A DNA stretch of 64,000 bases from positions 27,906 to 91,905 of the forward strand of contig JAPPDN010001023.1 of NCBI GenBank assembly GCA_028824575.1. The letters are read 5' to 3'. This DNA is from Candidatus Poribacteria bacterium. Its GTDB lineage: Bacteria; Poribacteria; WGA-4E; WGA-3G. The translations under genes and the position numbers were made by a program. Positions 25,824 to 35,293 of this stretch are shown here, in pieces (position 1 is the stretch's first letter; each line of letters begins with the position of its first letter). The notes under the pieces are model-generated. The model saw nothing but the letters and a program-made list of their open reading frames with translations. It was not told the DNA's origin and ran no database searches.

Positions 25824-26876
25824 TTAACCACCTTTTTGATGTCTATATTCTAAGTTATGTCCATAACGTTCACACTGATCTTTAACCAATTGATAATAAT
25901 CTCTCATAACTTGTTTTTTTTCGACTAAGTCATAGTATTGCTGAACCATCACGTTATAAGTATGTATATCCAATTGGTAGGTGCTAAGGCGCCAATGAAG
26001 GTAAATCTCAATGTAGGGATGTTTTTGGCAGAATTTAATATAATTGCCGACTTTGCTTACAATTTTATGCTCATCTGAGAGTTGATGCATCAATCGGTAA
26101 ACAATTGCTTCCCTATCGAGGACAAAGCGAAGTCCCCGTTTATAGAGACGATACCCCATCTCGAAATCTTCGAGTCCCCAACCTTTAAATTTTTCATCGA
26201 ATAGTTCCATATGTCTGCCCAGATGACGCTTTTTGACAGAAACATTTGACGTTACGAACAATAGCCATGGAAGTACAAATCCGTTCATATTAGAGGTGTA
26301 AGTGTCATAAACCTGCTCCCATCGGTCTCTCTCTCCCCAATAAGACAATTGGACGAGTTTATCGAATCCATGACGCAGAATATCTTCTGGGCGAATCAAT
26401 GCTGTGTTTTCAGGGACGTTTTTTAAATAGTGAAGCATTTTGTGCCTTTTTAATTGCTCAATCAAAATGCCTTTGTTCGCAGAGGAATCTGGGAGCATCT
26501 TAAAAAACGTTTGATACCTGTATCCAATAACGCTGAAGTTGTCGCTTTCACTGTGAAATTTCTGATGTCTTTCTATAAATGTTGGGGCCGGGATGCAGTC
26601 ATCATCAATAAAAATTATCGTCTCACCTTTTGCCTGTTCTATCCCACGATTCCGCGCAGCGGATCGTCCTTTATTCTCCTGTCGCGTGTAGTTGATCTGG
26701 TAAGGAACTTTGAGAGATGAAATGAAGTCATCAGTTTGGTCAGTTGATCCATCATTGACGACAACGACCTCATATTTATCTATTGGATAAGTTTGCAATT
26801 TAAGTGCTGTCAATGTGATTTCAAGAAATTCTTTTTTATTATATGTCGGAATTACTACGCTTACATCAATAGCCAT
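25824..26876 (-). CDS. Glycosyltransferase family 2
   Basis: The 350-aa GT-A fold enzyme starts DVSVVIPTYNKKEFLEITL, with VVVNDGSTDQT for nucleotide binding and the DxD-like IFIDDDCIP at about 90-98. GWGLEDFEMGYRLYKRG (about 220-236) is the C-terminal motif found in GT2 and GT27-like chondroitin or GalNAc transferases. No transmembrane helix is present, so it is cytosolic and inverting. It is one of several glycosyltransferases in this stretch and is co-oriented with them. Confidence 0.88.
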   Translation of the reverse strand: MAIDVSVVIPTYNKKEFLEITLTALKLQTYPIDKYEVVVVNDGSTDQTDDFISSLKVPYQINYTRQENKGRSAARNRGIEQAKGETIIFIDDDCIPAPTFIERHQKFHSESDNFSVIGYRYQTFFKMLPDSSANKGILIEQLKRHKMLHYLKNVPENTALIRPEDILRHGFDKLVQLSYWGERDRWEQVYDTYTSNMNGFVLPWLLFVTSNVSVKKRHLGRHMELFDEKFKGWGLEDFEMGYRLYKRGLRFVLDREAIVYRLMHQLSDEHKIVSKVGNYIKFCQKHPYIEIYLHWRLSTYQLDIHTYNVMVQQYYDLVEKKQVMRDYYQLVKDQCERYGHNLEYRHQKGG

Positions 26877-26963
26877 TATTGTCCTCGCAAAAATCGCGGC
26901 AACTCAGCCGCCTTGTTTATACCTCGTGTAGTTTTGGTGTATGACAAGAATTTACGAGCGTAT

Positions 26964-28466
26964 CTATAACGCAACAAGTTTCCCAAGGATCGCACCGACC
27001 TCACTCAATTGGGAGACGACTTCCCAAGCAATCCGTTGGATTTTCTCCAGAGTATTATTACATAAATGACCGTCATAAGGACTTTGGGCGTAAATCCCCT
27101 CAGGCGTAAGTAACAACTCATTTGGATGACCTACATTCCAGATGATTACCTGGTTCCCAACCCATTCTATAGCTATACCTGACTTTGCAGCAAATTTCTG
27201 AACCTTAGGTAGTAAAATTTGCTCGATTTGCCAGCACTCCTTGTGAGTTGTGGCTTCAATGGGAATAATAACAATTCGCCGGTTGGAAGAGAAAGATTGA
27301 ATATGTCGTTGTCTCCAGAGTCGATAAGGACGTCCACTCTGAAAGAGAAAGTACAGGCCTGAAAGAGATTCCTTGGTCGCGGTAAGGAAACCCGCTCGCT
27401 CAAGGTAGTAACGATACAAGAATGCAGTTTGTAAAAAACGCCCTAAAAACAGCCGTCTCCCCCCATGAAAGTTTAGATTTTCTCTCCCGGGTTTAAACAA
27501 AAATTTTGATGTGAGTATATCAAGCCCATCTGGTTTCAATTTTGAAATGACTTCAGTGGGAAGTTCAACTTCATAGTCTCTCTGAAGTCTCAAAAGCAAC
27601 CCATAAAGAATCGTTTGGAGAGAATTTTTTCGAGCAAACTGATATAAATAATCCCAATCGAAATTATTCCCAGCATGTCTTAAGACTACATGAGTATCAT
27701 TTAAATCTCTTAATTTAGCGTATCCGTGTCGACTAATATGTGAACATATAATGAGAATACAATCCTCTAACGATGCCACCAAAACTTCTCGGTGCCCCAC
27801 GCGTAATGGAATTGCCCGATCCCACATATTTGATTCTAAGATACTATCACCACATCCTGGAAATGCTCCCAAATGTAAATCAAAGGGTAAAGCCCTCGGG
27901 TCACCATCCAAGTCCAACATTTCGGCAATTCCAAAGATTCCATCAGACGACTGTGCTGAATAAGGATACTTCTCCAATCGAATTCGCTTTGGACGATGCC
28001 GAATTCGTTTGAAGGCATCGATTCCTTTCCAGACGGTATCTTGAGAAATTACCAAGTCTATATCCCCCATCTGTCGAAAGGACTCTGCTGGATATAGATT
28101 CTGAAAACATGCGCCTTTGATGACCATGAAGCGCCCACCTATTGCTGAGACCTCTGCATGAAATAATTCTAAATCGGCAAATAGTCTCATGATATATTTC
28201 TTTCTTTCTTCTAAGTCCTGCTGTGCCTGAAGAAAAAATTGATTTAAGAACGTGAGGTGTTGGCTTTGTTCTTTAAGGCAAAGAATATTGTGATAAACCT
28301 GAGGAGCAACCCCCTGAGCCCATGCAATATCCACCAAAGTCGTCGCATCAAGGTTTTGATTTTCATGCAGGAAAGATTTAGCTTGTCTCATTTCTTTTTT
28401 TGATGGCCACAACTTTCCAACCAATCCTACCAGTCTATTATATGGGTGCTCATTTCTAAAAAACAT
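26964..28466 (-). CDS. Uncharacterised nucleotidyltransferase (NTP_transf_5-like)
   Basis: The 500-aa protein has the block FMVIKGACFQNLYPA followed by FRQMGDIDLVIS (about 115-145). This is the signature of the minimal nucleotidyltransferase family PF14907, in which K-G and D-x-D residues form the catalytic site. A helical middle region (about 260-400) and an extra C-terminal domain (about 400-500) with VGNQVIIWNVGHP follow. Members occur in some peptide natural-product and exosortase loci, but no lasso-peptide maturation genes are nearby. The substrate is unknown. The gene is somewhat longer than usual because of the C-terminal addition. Confidence 0.7.
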   Translation of the reverse strand: MFFRNEHPYNRLVGLVGKLWPSKKEMRQAKSFLHENQNLDATTLVDIAWAQGVAPQVYHNILCLKEQSQHLTFLNQFFLQAQQDLEERKKYIMRLFADLELFHAEVSAIGGRFMVIKGACFQNLYPAESFRQMGDIDLVISQDTVWKGIDAFKRIRHRPKRIRLEKYPYSAQSSDGIFGIAEMLDLDGDPRALPFDLHLGAFPGCGDSILESNMWDRAIPLRVGHREVLVASLEDCILIICSHISRHGYAKLRDLNDTHVVLRHAGNNFDWDYLYQFARKNSLQTILYGLLLRLQRDYEVELPTEVISKLKPDGLDILTSKFLFKPGRENLNFHGGRRLFLGRFLQTAFLYRYYLERAGFLTATKESLSGLYFLFQSGRPYRLWRQRHIQSFSSNRRIVIIPIEATTHKECWQIEQILLPKVQKFAAKSGIAIEWVGNQVIIWNVGHPNELLLTPEGIYAQSPYDGHLCNNTLEKIQRIAWEVVSQLSEVGAILGKLVAL

Positions 28467-28564
28467 AGAATCGTTGCCTCAAAGGGAACAGTCGACAGTT
28501 CAGAGATTATCAGTATGTCAACATTTTACCTTCTGAAGCGATTTTCTGTCAAGATTTTTTGACA

Positions 28565-28760
28565 TTACCGCTCTTTAGGGTTCAAAGCAGCATTGAGACC
28601 TTCAAGTGCCAAAGCCTTCCAGGTTCTCTCGATGATTCGGGGTGAAACTTCAATCGCCTCTTGTATCTGTTTATCGGTGTAAATCTTTTGGTTTTTCGAA
28701 AAATCATTGACGAATTCACCGATTTGGCATATAATCTAATATGGAAGCCACAATTTCGAG
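28565..28760 (-). pseudogene. IS630-family transposase HTH fossil
   Basis: The minus strand reads FVNDFSKNQKIYTDKQIQEA, then IEVSPRIIERTWKALALEGL and NAALNPKER, ending in a stop. This is the N-terminal helix-turn-helix of IS630/Tc1-like transposases (typical pattern W/Y-T-D-x-Q-I...E-x-GLxAALN-x-K). The start and the DDE catalytic domain are missing. It lies between the nucleotidyltransferase and the CYTH genes, which are transcribed away from each other. Confidence 0.65.
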
Positions 28761-28843
28761 GTTTGTCAATAAACTTGAGACACCAGAACTCTAATCATCT
28801 ATGGACTGTTTTCACAGAGGAGAAGTTAAAGGGAACACGAAAA

Positions 28844-29545
28844 ATGACGGAACTAAGATACTCTCCAGAGCATGAAGTTACATTTGTCCTCCCTGCCACC
28901 GCTTTTGAAAATATATTTCAAAGCCTTCAGCCCCCGACTGGGATGATCACTGTAGGGCAGAGAGATTACAAATTATTTCGACGAAAACGCAATGTTGCTC
29001 TGCATTTTTTCGCCAAGAGTGATGACCTAGACATCAAGTTGCGATTACAATTTCGCTTCAAGAAGGGCCAGATAAAAGCTCGCTTTTCTCCCAAGATGGT
29101 CGTTGGAAATCAAATTGTGGAAGGGAGGTGGAAAGAGGATATAGAAATTGGAAAAGCCTTTTCAAAGGTAAACGGTTTTGGCCCTATAATAGCTAGTTTC
29201 ATTAAAGAACAGTTTAAGCAAACCTATGTGTCGGGAGGGAGAAGGTTACAACTCTCACTAGACAAAGTTATAGGCTTCAATCCGGAAGCTTCCGGGCAGC
29301 ACGGTCTACCATTTTACCATTTAGAAGTTGAAAGTGATTACCCACAATCCTTAGAAGAATTCACTAATTGTGATTACTTTCACAATCACATCTCACCTTG
29401 GGTCAGGTGTATGGAACACTATGATACTAAATGGCTTCAAGCCAGTTTATACTGCAAAGGAGATTTCTGCTTCAAATTTAGCACAGAGAGTAGCTTATTG
29501 GACTATTTAATGTCAATCAAACAAAAACTACTCCCAAGGATTTGA
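28844..29545 (+). CDS. CYTH/triphosphate-tunnel-like protein 1
   Basis: The start is placed at MTELRYSPEHEVTFVL because an in-frame reading from 28661 would run through the transposase fossil. The 233-aa protein looks like a CYTH (triphosphate tunnel) fold. It has an early H-E-V-x-F strand, alternating basic strands (KLFRRKRNVALHF, IKLRLQFRFKKGQIKARF), and late GGRRLQLSLDKVIGF and YHLEVESDYP (E-x-E). The canonical ExExK is degenerate (E-H-E-V-T-F). Family members include polyphosphate polymerases, thiamine triphosphatases and class IV adenylyl cyclases. It lies upstream of a second CYTH protein on the same strand, so the two may act as a pair. Confidence 0.5.
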   Translation: MTELRYSPEHEVTFVLPATAFENIFQSLQPPTGMITVGQRDYKLFRRKRNVALHFFAKSDDLDIKLRLQFRFKKGQIKARFSPKMVVGNQIVEGRWKEDIEIGKAFSKVNGFGPIIASFIKEQFKQTYVSGGRRLQLSLDKVIGFNPEASGQHGLPFYHLEVESDYPQSLEEFTNCDYFHNHISPWVRCMEHYDTKWLQASLYCKGDFCFKFSTESSLLDYLMSIKQKLLPRI

Positions 29546-29632
29546 GATGAGAGCACTCCGCGATGAATGTTATTCGTGGAGGGGCTAAGTAAAAAGTAAA
29601 CGAGCCCAGTCTCGTATGGAAGGAGCACTACT

Positions 29633-30379
29633 TTGATAAAAGGAATTGAACCAGTACCTTACAATGAATTAGATGCCATTGAACATGAACTCAAATTTGT
29701 GATCGATCAAGATTGTGATCAAAAGGCAATCTTGGATTTCGCTTTTTCCCCTTATGGAAAAATCCAAAAGTTCAGGACATCTTCCGTCGAGGATATCTAT
29801 CTGGATACCTCCGATTATTGTCTTGCCAAACACGGTGCCTTTTTCCGGTTAAGAGAAGGTTGGAAGAAGAACAAGATCACCATAAATTTCAAGTTTCCTG
29901 GTGAACAACGCGACGGCGTTTTTGCCCGCAGAGAAGTTAGAAGTCGATTTAAGCCCGGTCCCATTGACATTAACAGGGCATTGGATGTTTCATGTGAGGC
30001 ATCGCTCGCTGCCATTTCATTTTTTAAAACATATGCACCTACGGGGTCGGACCCACAAGAGGTGTCTTGCCGTTTACGAGTGACGACTAGACGTGTGCTG
30101 TACGCGCTTTTTGGAGGCGACGATGAATGGGAAGAGTGTGGCATAATCTTCTTTGATACTTCCACATACCATCGTTCAACATCTCCGCAGGAAAAAAGAG
30201 AGGATTTCGAGCTTGAATTCGAGATTAGTTCTGACCTGATTTCCAGAAGAACATTGGATTTATTAGACGAAATAAACAATAGGTTATTGAGTTTTGGTTT
30301 GTTACCGAGCCGGAAAAATAAATATGCGCGGGGGCTTGAACTTTTTGGTGTGGATGTTTCTAGCAAGAGTTCTACGTAA
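29633..30379 (+). CDS. CYTH/triphosphate-tunnel-like protein 2
   Basis: Translation starts at a TTG with AAGGAG 8 nt upstream; no ATG lies before the conserved core. IEHELKFVID contains an ExExK-like E-H-E-L-K (Lys present). This is followed by VEDIYLDTSDYCLAKHGAFF-RLRE, close to the Y-x-D-T...L...G-x-x-x-R-x-R signature of CYTH proteins. KITINFKFPG, then FELEFEIS and SRKNKYARGLELF, complete the barrel. The 248-aa length fits a stand-alone CYTH enzyme binding an organic or inorganic triphosphate. It may be a phosphohydrolase, cyclase or polymerase. It lies 168 bp upstream of the PLP decarboxylase, same strand. Confidence 0.65.
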   Translation: MIKGIEPVPYNELDAIEHELKFVIDQDCDQKAILDFAFSPYGKIQKFRTSSVEDIYLDTSDYCLAKHGAFFRLREGWKKNKITINFKFPGEQRDGVFARREVRSRFKPGPIDINRALDVSCEASLAAISFFKTYAPTGSDPQEVSCRLRVTTRRVLYALFGGDDEWEECGIIFFDTSTYHRSTSPQEKREDFELEFEISSDLISRRTLDLLDEINNRLLSFGLLPSRKNKYARGLELFGVDVSSKSST

Positions 30380-30547
30380 AAACTCGCAACACTTCCCTAG
30401 TGTCTGTCTCGATGCTTATCGTTATGAGTAGTCGTATTTCTATAACGAATTGAAACACTATAAATTAAAGAGCTATCCAGCGGCAAAAGCAAAGTCTTTC
30501 CCGATGTGTGTAGCAAATTTGAGAGTACCTCAAGGTAGAAAGTCGCA

Positions 30548-31804
30548 ATGAACTTACTAAACCAAATTCCGGAAATCGTCGCAAAATATTCAACACCTTT
30601 ATATCTTGTGAATGAGGCTTTGCTACGACAAACTATTCGGAATTTCGTTTCTGCTTTTCGCCAATTCCGTGCGAATACACAAATAGCTTATTCATACAAG
30701 ACAAACCCACTCCTTGCCATCTGTCAGATTATGCATCAAGAGGGGATATGGGCAGAGGTAGTTTCTGGGGACGAACTTCAAAATGCACAGAAACTTGAAG
30801 TCCCCTATTCAAATATTGTGTTTAACGGACCATATAAAACCGATGACGAACTCGAGTTGGCTCTTCGAGAGAAAATTATCTTAAACCTTGATAATTTTAT
30901 CGAATTAGAGAAGGCAGAAACGATAGCACGGTCTCTCCTGATGAAAGGTAGGGTTGGACTACGGATATCAATGGGATATTCGACGGGGCATCTTAGCGGT
31001 TCGGACTCTAAATTTGGATTTAGCCTCAAAACTGGCGAAGTTAAACGTGCTATTGAGCGAGTTATAGAGAGCGATGTTCTAGTTCTTGAAGGGTTACACT
31101 TTCATCTGGGTACAAACCTCAAACATGTAGATTATCATCTCAAGGCAATTGAGGAAATTAACGCTTTTTTCCAAGGCTTAACACATTCGCAACGCAAAAG
31201 ACTTCGCTATATAGACATAGGTGGCGGCTTTGCTATTAGAGAAAATCGCCCTCTTGACATTGAGCCGCAAGATTGGCATGTTCCCAGTGTCAATGAGCTA
31301 GCAGCAGAGATTTGTACTACGATTAATAAGGTGTTTCCTCAGGAAACCTTACTGCTTGTAGAGCCTGGTCGTGCTTTAATAGCAGACAGCTGGTGGTTTG
31401 TGGCAAAAGTTATTCATGTCAAACACCGGCAGCTGGGCTTCTACGGGATACTCAATGGTGGTTCTAATCTCGTTCCGTCAACATATTACCACGCCCACCC
31501 TATAGAGATAATCTCACACACCAATCCGGATGAGAGAACCACTTCTATAAACGGAACAAAGGTGGATTTCTTTGGACCTTTATGCATGTCCATCGATCTT
31601 ATGGCTAGTTGCCAAATGACAAATCCACCAAATGTTGGTGATATAGTTATATTTCAAAGTATTGGGGCCTATAACTATTCAGAAGCCTGGACTTTCTCGC
31701 GCGGTAAACCTCCGGTCATTCTTTTACGAACAGATGGTTCCCTCTTCACTATTCGCGATAGCGAGCCCTTTAATGTCCTTCATCACTTAGAACATTTACT
31801 ATAG
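30548..31804 (+). CDS. Fold-type III PLP-dependent decarboxylase (LysA/ornithine decarboxylase-like)
   Basis: The 418-aa protein has the alanine-racemase-fold barrel with Lys51 (YSYKTNPLL) as the Schiff-base lysine. HFHLGTNL, the phosphate-binding IDIGGGFAI, and EPGRALIADS follow. The C-terminal GPLCMSIDLMAS replaces the C-E-S-x-D of diaminopimelate decarboxylase: Cys and Asp are kept and Glu is changed to Met. GAYNYSEAW also deviates from the usual GAYG. It therefore probably decarboxylates a different diamino or amino acid. Its stop codon directly abuts the stop of the convergent PEP-synthase-like gene. It follows two CYTH genes, suggesting a small operon. Confidence 0.8.
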   Translation: MNLLNQIPEIVAKYSTPLYLVNEALLRQTIRNFVSAFRQFRANTQIAYSYKTNPLLAICQIMHQEGIWAEVVSGDELQNAQKLEVPYSNIVFNGPYKTDDELELALREKIILNLDNFIELEKAETIARSLLMKGRVGLRISMGYSTGHLSGSDSKFGFSLKTGEVKRAIERVIESDVLVLEGLHFHLGTNLKHVDYHLKAIEEINAFFQGLTHSQRKRLRYIDIGGGFAIRENRPLDIEPQDWHVPSVNELAAEICTTINKVFPQETLLLVEPGRALIADSWWFVAKVIHVKHRQLGFYGILNGGSNLVPSTYYHAHPIEIISHTNPDERTTSINGTKVDFFGPLCMSIDLMASCQMTNPPNVGDIVIFQSIGAYNYSEAWTFSRGKPPVILLRTDGSLFTIRDSEPFNVLHHLEHLL

Positions 31805-34444
31805 TTATTCGGTCTCTAAATGGACATACCCCGACGATCCATCCACAGTCACGATTTGATTATTAGATACAACTTTTGTGGCTATATCTGTACCAACGAC
31901 TGCCGGTATCCCATATTCTCTGGCTACGACTGCTGGATGTGATAACATAACGCCCATATCAGTAATAAGTCCTCCGATGATACCAAATAATGGTGTCCAT
32001 GCGGGTGTCGTAATAGGGCACACGAGGATGTCGCCTTTAGTCACTTGTCTTGATTCAGCAATTGAGTGAATGACACGCGCTTGGGCCTTAACACGTCCAG
32101 GTGAACCCGCCTCACCCCGCAACAATTTGCTCTCACGTACAGCAGCGAGTCTGGTTTGTGGAGAGAGTATAAGTCCTTCGTTAATTTCTGGCAGGATTTT
32201 TTCCTTCTCAGGATAGAGGATATCCCATTGATATTTCATGTTAGGGGGTAGCTGCGTCGGTGGTGAGCCAATTATTCTTGGAGGAACTACCTTTTCAAAA
32301 TATTTAAGTTCATCACGGCGATGGGCGATCACTTCACTCCAATTGAAGCTTCCCCCCTTATGATTTATAATCTCCTCGACTTCATCCATCATCAAGAAAA
32401 AAATATCCTGTGGCTCTTCTATCCACGAGGAGGCAACCAAATGGTGTCCGATTTCCAGCAGAATTTCTCGTAATATAGCATAACTTTGCGTCACATTAAT
32501 AATATAACGATCCTGTCCTATTGGCAGAGCTTTTTGGGCGCGCTGAAGATTTTTCAAGAAGTGATTCAGTTGTTGTTGATTACCAGATAGATGCTTCGCT
32601 ACTTCGTTGGTGGCAATCTCGCGCTTTCGCTCCAGACGCTGCAAACGTTCAGATGGTGTTTCCCCCTGTTGGCTAATTCTTTGGGATAAAATCGATAATA
32701 AAGATGTTGGTTTCTCTTTCCACGAAGGCGTTAATAGGTTATCTCCTCCGAAATGCCCAGACTTCGTCAGGAACTGTTCAAAGAGTTGCCAGTAGCCAGT
32801 ACCACGAATCATCTTCAAGGCGAGGTCTGGCGGGTTATTGAGAACAATCGATGATAATTCAGATTCCAGTTTTATCTTCTTCGTCAATTCCCATAGTGTC
32901 TCTTCCACTTCATAGGCTTTACTTTTCAGCCCCTGTAATAGCGTGTTTATATCAATTTCATAATCGTTTCCTAATAACTCTTTAAGGAATTTCGTTAAGT
33001 TTTCAACGATGGGATACCATATTACCCCGGCAATAGCACCGAGATATTCGTGGTGTTTGTGTTGTGATAGAACCTTTTGCAAATGTCCGATCAATTCTCC
33101 TAAAGACGCATTTTTCAAATCGAATTGGGACCATTCCTTAATATCACGCTCTATTTCTGGCAACCACTCCTTATACCATTGCTCAGGAACTTCCTCCATC
33201 AATTTCACTATCGTCTGTTCATACGCTTTGCGGTAGGTAGCGATCTCTTCCTCATTTAGTTGGAGTGGAATATCGGTTGTGTAAAGGTACCCATTCACTA
33301 CTAACGCACGATATCTGAAAATCGAGTGCCAATTTTTTCTTGCTTTGTTAAAAGAGTCTACAAACATCATAAATAGATGCGCTTCCCAAGGACATAAAGG
33401 TGTTGGTGCAAGTTCATCTTCGCGGCAGAATGGAAGGGTAGAATCTTGTGGATGAGTCCATACAACTGGAAAACCAGCTTCTACTCGGAGGGCAGTAATT
33501 GGGCGAGATTGAAGTAAATAAAGGGTTCCCGCACTATAACTCCATTCTATATCCTGAGGGAGCCCAAAACGTTCCTCAACTAAACGTCCAGCATCTAACA
33601 ACTCAGTTATTTGTTGCTTTTCGAGTGCAGGTATGTCTCTTTGTTCAGGAGACACGGCGACTTCTAGAGTTTCGCCCTCTTCTAAGGCAATCACTTTTAA
33701 TCGCTTTGATGCAACTTTGTGCTGTAGCAGTAGAGCATCGCTTTTGCGTACGATGTAAGTATCTGAAGAAACTTTACCTGAAACGATTGCCTCTCCTAGT
33801 CCGAAACTTGCATTAATGACTATTTCATTTTCGCTGCCATTGACAGGATTTGCCGTAAACATAATTCCCGATATATCGCTATCAACCATTTCTTGAACCA
33901 GGACTGCCATTCTAATGTCAGTTTCCGATATTCGGTGGTGACGACGATAGTACAAGGCGCGTTCTGACCAAAGAGATGCCCAACACCCCTTCACTCCTTC
34001 AAACAAGGCTTTTTCGTTGCGTACATTCAGAATTGTCTTATACTGTCCTGCAAAACTGACATGGGGTAAATCCTCCAAACTAGCAGATGAGCGAACCGCC
34101 ACGGGAACCATAAGTTTACGCCCTTGGCTTAAATGATGATAGGCCTCACGGATATCTTTCAATAAGAATTGGGGGATATCCTCGCTGAGAATGATTCCCT
34201 GACACTTTTGAGCACACACCGCCAGTTTTGAAGGATCATCCGTATCATATGATTGCAGGATTTCTCTTAGTCTTTCTTCAATACCTGTATCCCTCGCATA
34301 AGCATAGTACCCTTCTGTAGTGATACAAAAACCTTCAGGGATATGAATTCCACAAGACATTAGTTGGCTCAGATTAGCTACTTTCCCACCAACTTTGGTT
34401 TTAAGAATTTCAGCGTTTTTTGTCAACCAGCGAATATATTGCAA
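31805..34444 (-). CDS. PEP synthase / rifampin-phosphotransferase-like dikinase
   Basis: The 879-aa protein has an N-terminal ATP-grasp-type PPDK domain (KVGGKVANLSQL, VPVAVRSSASLEDLPHVSFA, LVQEMVDSDISGIMFTANP, IEWSYSAGTLYLLQSRPI). A long, divergent middle domain spans about 330-760. A C-terminal swivelling His domain has His836 in the motif TDMGVMLSHPAVVAREYGIP. This three-part layout, without the PEP/pyruvate TIM-barrel, matches rifampin phosphotransferase and related enzymes. Those transfer the beta-phosphate of ATP through the His to an acceptor held in the middle domain. The acceptor here is unknown; antibiotic resistance should not be assumed. It is convergent with the decarboxylase. 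Confidence 0.85.
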   Translation of the reverse strand: MQYIRWLTKNAEILKTKVGGKVANLSQLMSCGIHIPEGFCITTEGYYAYARDTGIEERLREILQSYDTDDPSKLAVCAQKCQGIILSEDIPQFLLKDIREAYHHLSQGRKLMVPVAVRSSASLEDLPHVSFAGQYKTILNVRNEKALFEGVKGCWASLWSERALYYRRHHRISETDIRMAVLVQEMVDSDISGIMFTANPVNGSENEIVINASFGLGEAIVSGKVSSDTYIVRKSDALLLQHKVASKRLKVIALEEGETLEVAVSPEQRDIPALEKQQITELLDAGRLVEERFGLPQDIEWSYSAGTLYLLQSRPITALRVEAGFPVVWTHPQDSTLPFCREDELAPTPLCPWEAHLFMMFVDSFNKARKNWHSIFRYRALVVNGYLYTTDIPLQLNEEEIATYRKAYEQTIVKLMEEVPEQWYKEWLPEIERDIKEWSQFDLKNASLGELIGHLQKVLSQHKHHEYLGAIAGVIWYPIVENLTKFLKELLGNDYEIDINTLLQGLKSKAYEVEETLWELTKKIKLESELSSIVLNNPPDLALKMIRGTGYWQLFEQFLTKSGHFGGDNLLTPSWKEKPTSLLSILSQRISQQGETPSERLQRLERKREIATNEVAKHLSGNQQQLNHFLKNLQRAQKALPIGQDRYIINVTQSYAILREILLEIGHHLVASSWIEEPQDIFFLMMDEVEEIINHKGGSFNWSEVIAHRRDELKYFEKVVPPRIIGSPPTQLPPNMKYQWDILYPEKEKILPEINEGLILSPQTRLAAVRESKLLRGEAGSPGRVKAQARVIHSIAESRQVTKGDILVCPITTPAWTPLFGIIGGLITDMGVMLSHPAVVAREYGIPAVVGTDIATKVVSNNQIVTVDGSSGYVHLETE

Positions 34445-34541
34445 TTTATAATCTCCGCCGAATACCGGTCACTACGTAAAGAACGCGGTCATAACTCAGA
34501 ATACCAATAGATGTAAAGACTCAATAGAGATTTGCCATCTG

Positions 34542-35120
34542 CTAATATTTGAGTGCCGGCTCCCAATTATTTGGACCCTCGGCGAGCAAATCAAAAAGAT
34601 GCCAAACTGCACAGAAGGGATCACCCGGACCTAAATCTGCCTTTGAAATTCGAGCGATTCCGCCGTTAGTCTTTCTGTAAAAAGTTGAAACACCAGGGAG
34701 CCAACCGTCTTCGTTCTTGAAACCCATATCTTCTGTAAACTTCGATCCTTCACTGGAATACATCTGAAATCGCCAACCCCTTTTTTGAGCAAAAGTGGCT
34801 TGTCTCTCAGGAGAATCTGGTGATACTACAACAAACTCCGCACGGCTTTCCAAGTGTTGAAGGACCCCATTAAATCCATCGGCCCACATGGTACAATAAG
34901 AACAACTGCTGCCCATAGTATGAATGACAATCAAATCATCTTTGTCATCAAACATCTCAGAAAGCTTGACCTTTTTACCACTTGGTCCCTTTAAAACATA
35001 GTCTGGCACTTCTTGTGGTGGCAGCTGTCTTCTAAGATCTCTCAATCTTTTTTGCCTTTCCATAAGTTCGGTCTCCAAGCAAGCAATTTCATTCTTAAGG
35101 GTTGTTTGATTTAATACCAT
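34542..35120 (-). CDS. DUF899 thioredoxin-like protein
   Basis: The 192-aa protein has a coiled N-terminus (about 1-35), then a thioredoxin/peroxiredoxin-like fold. The redox motif CSYC sits in TMGSSCSYCTMWADGFNG (about 70-87), the hallmark of DUF899 (AhpC/TSA-related) proteins. VVSPDSPERQATFAQKRGW and GVSTFYRK follow. A very strong AAGGAGG lies 6 nt upstream of the ATG. It is cytosolic, with no signal peptide, and is likely a thiol reductase or redox protein. It is the next gene downstream of the PhyH gene, on the same strand with a 173-bp gap. Confidence 0.85.
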   Translation of the reverse strand: MVLNQTTLKNEIACLETELMERQKRLRDLRRQLPPQEVPDYVLKGPSGKKVKLSEMFDDKDDLIVIHTMGSSCSYCTMWADGFNGVLQHLESRAEFVVVSPDSPERQATFAQKRGWRFQMYSSEGSKFTEDMGFKNEDGWLPGVSTFYRKTNGGIARISKADLGPGDPFCAVWHLFDLLAEGPNNWEPALKY

Positions 35121-35293
35121 TTTATCCTCCTTAGTTAACTGCCTTTGCGGTTACACCGTTGACTCCTGAGATGCCTTTTTTCTCCTACAATACCGTCGCT
35201 TAAGAAACAGGAACAGCAGAATTGTATTTGCAGAGCGGACACGTAAATCTGGATTGGACAGGACAATTTTGTCAAACCTTGCGCATAATGAAA

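Noticed and set aside
26964..28466. Lasso-peptide or other RiPP cluster around the NTP_transf_5 protein
   Set aside because: No leader peptidase, cyclase or precursor is seen within several kb, and the neighbours are glycosyltransferases and CYTH proteins.
31805..34444. Calling the dikinase a rifampin-resistance enzyme
   Set aside because: The domain order fits, but the acceptor domain is divergent and the context is not that of resistance; only the superfamily is supported.
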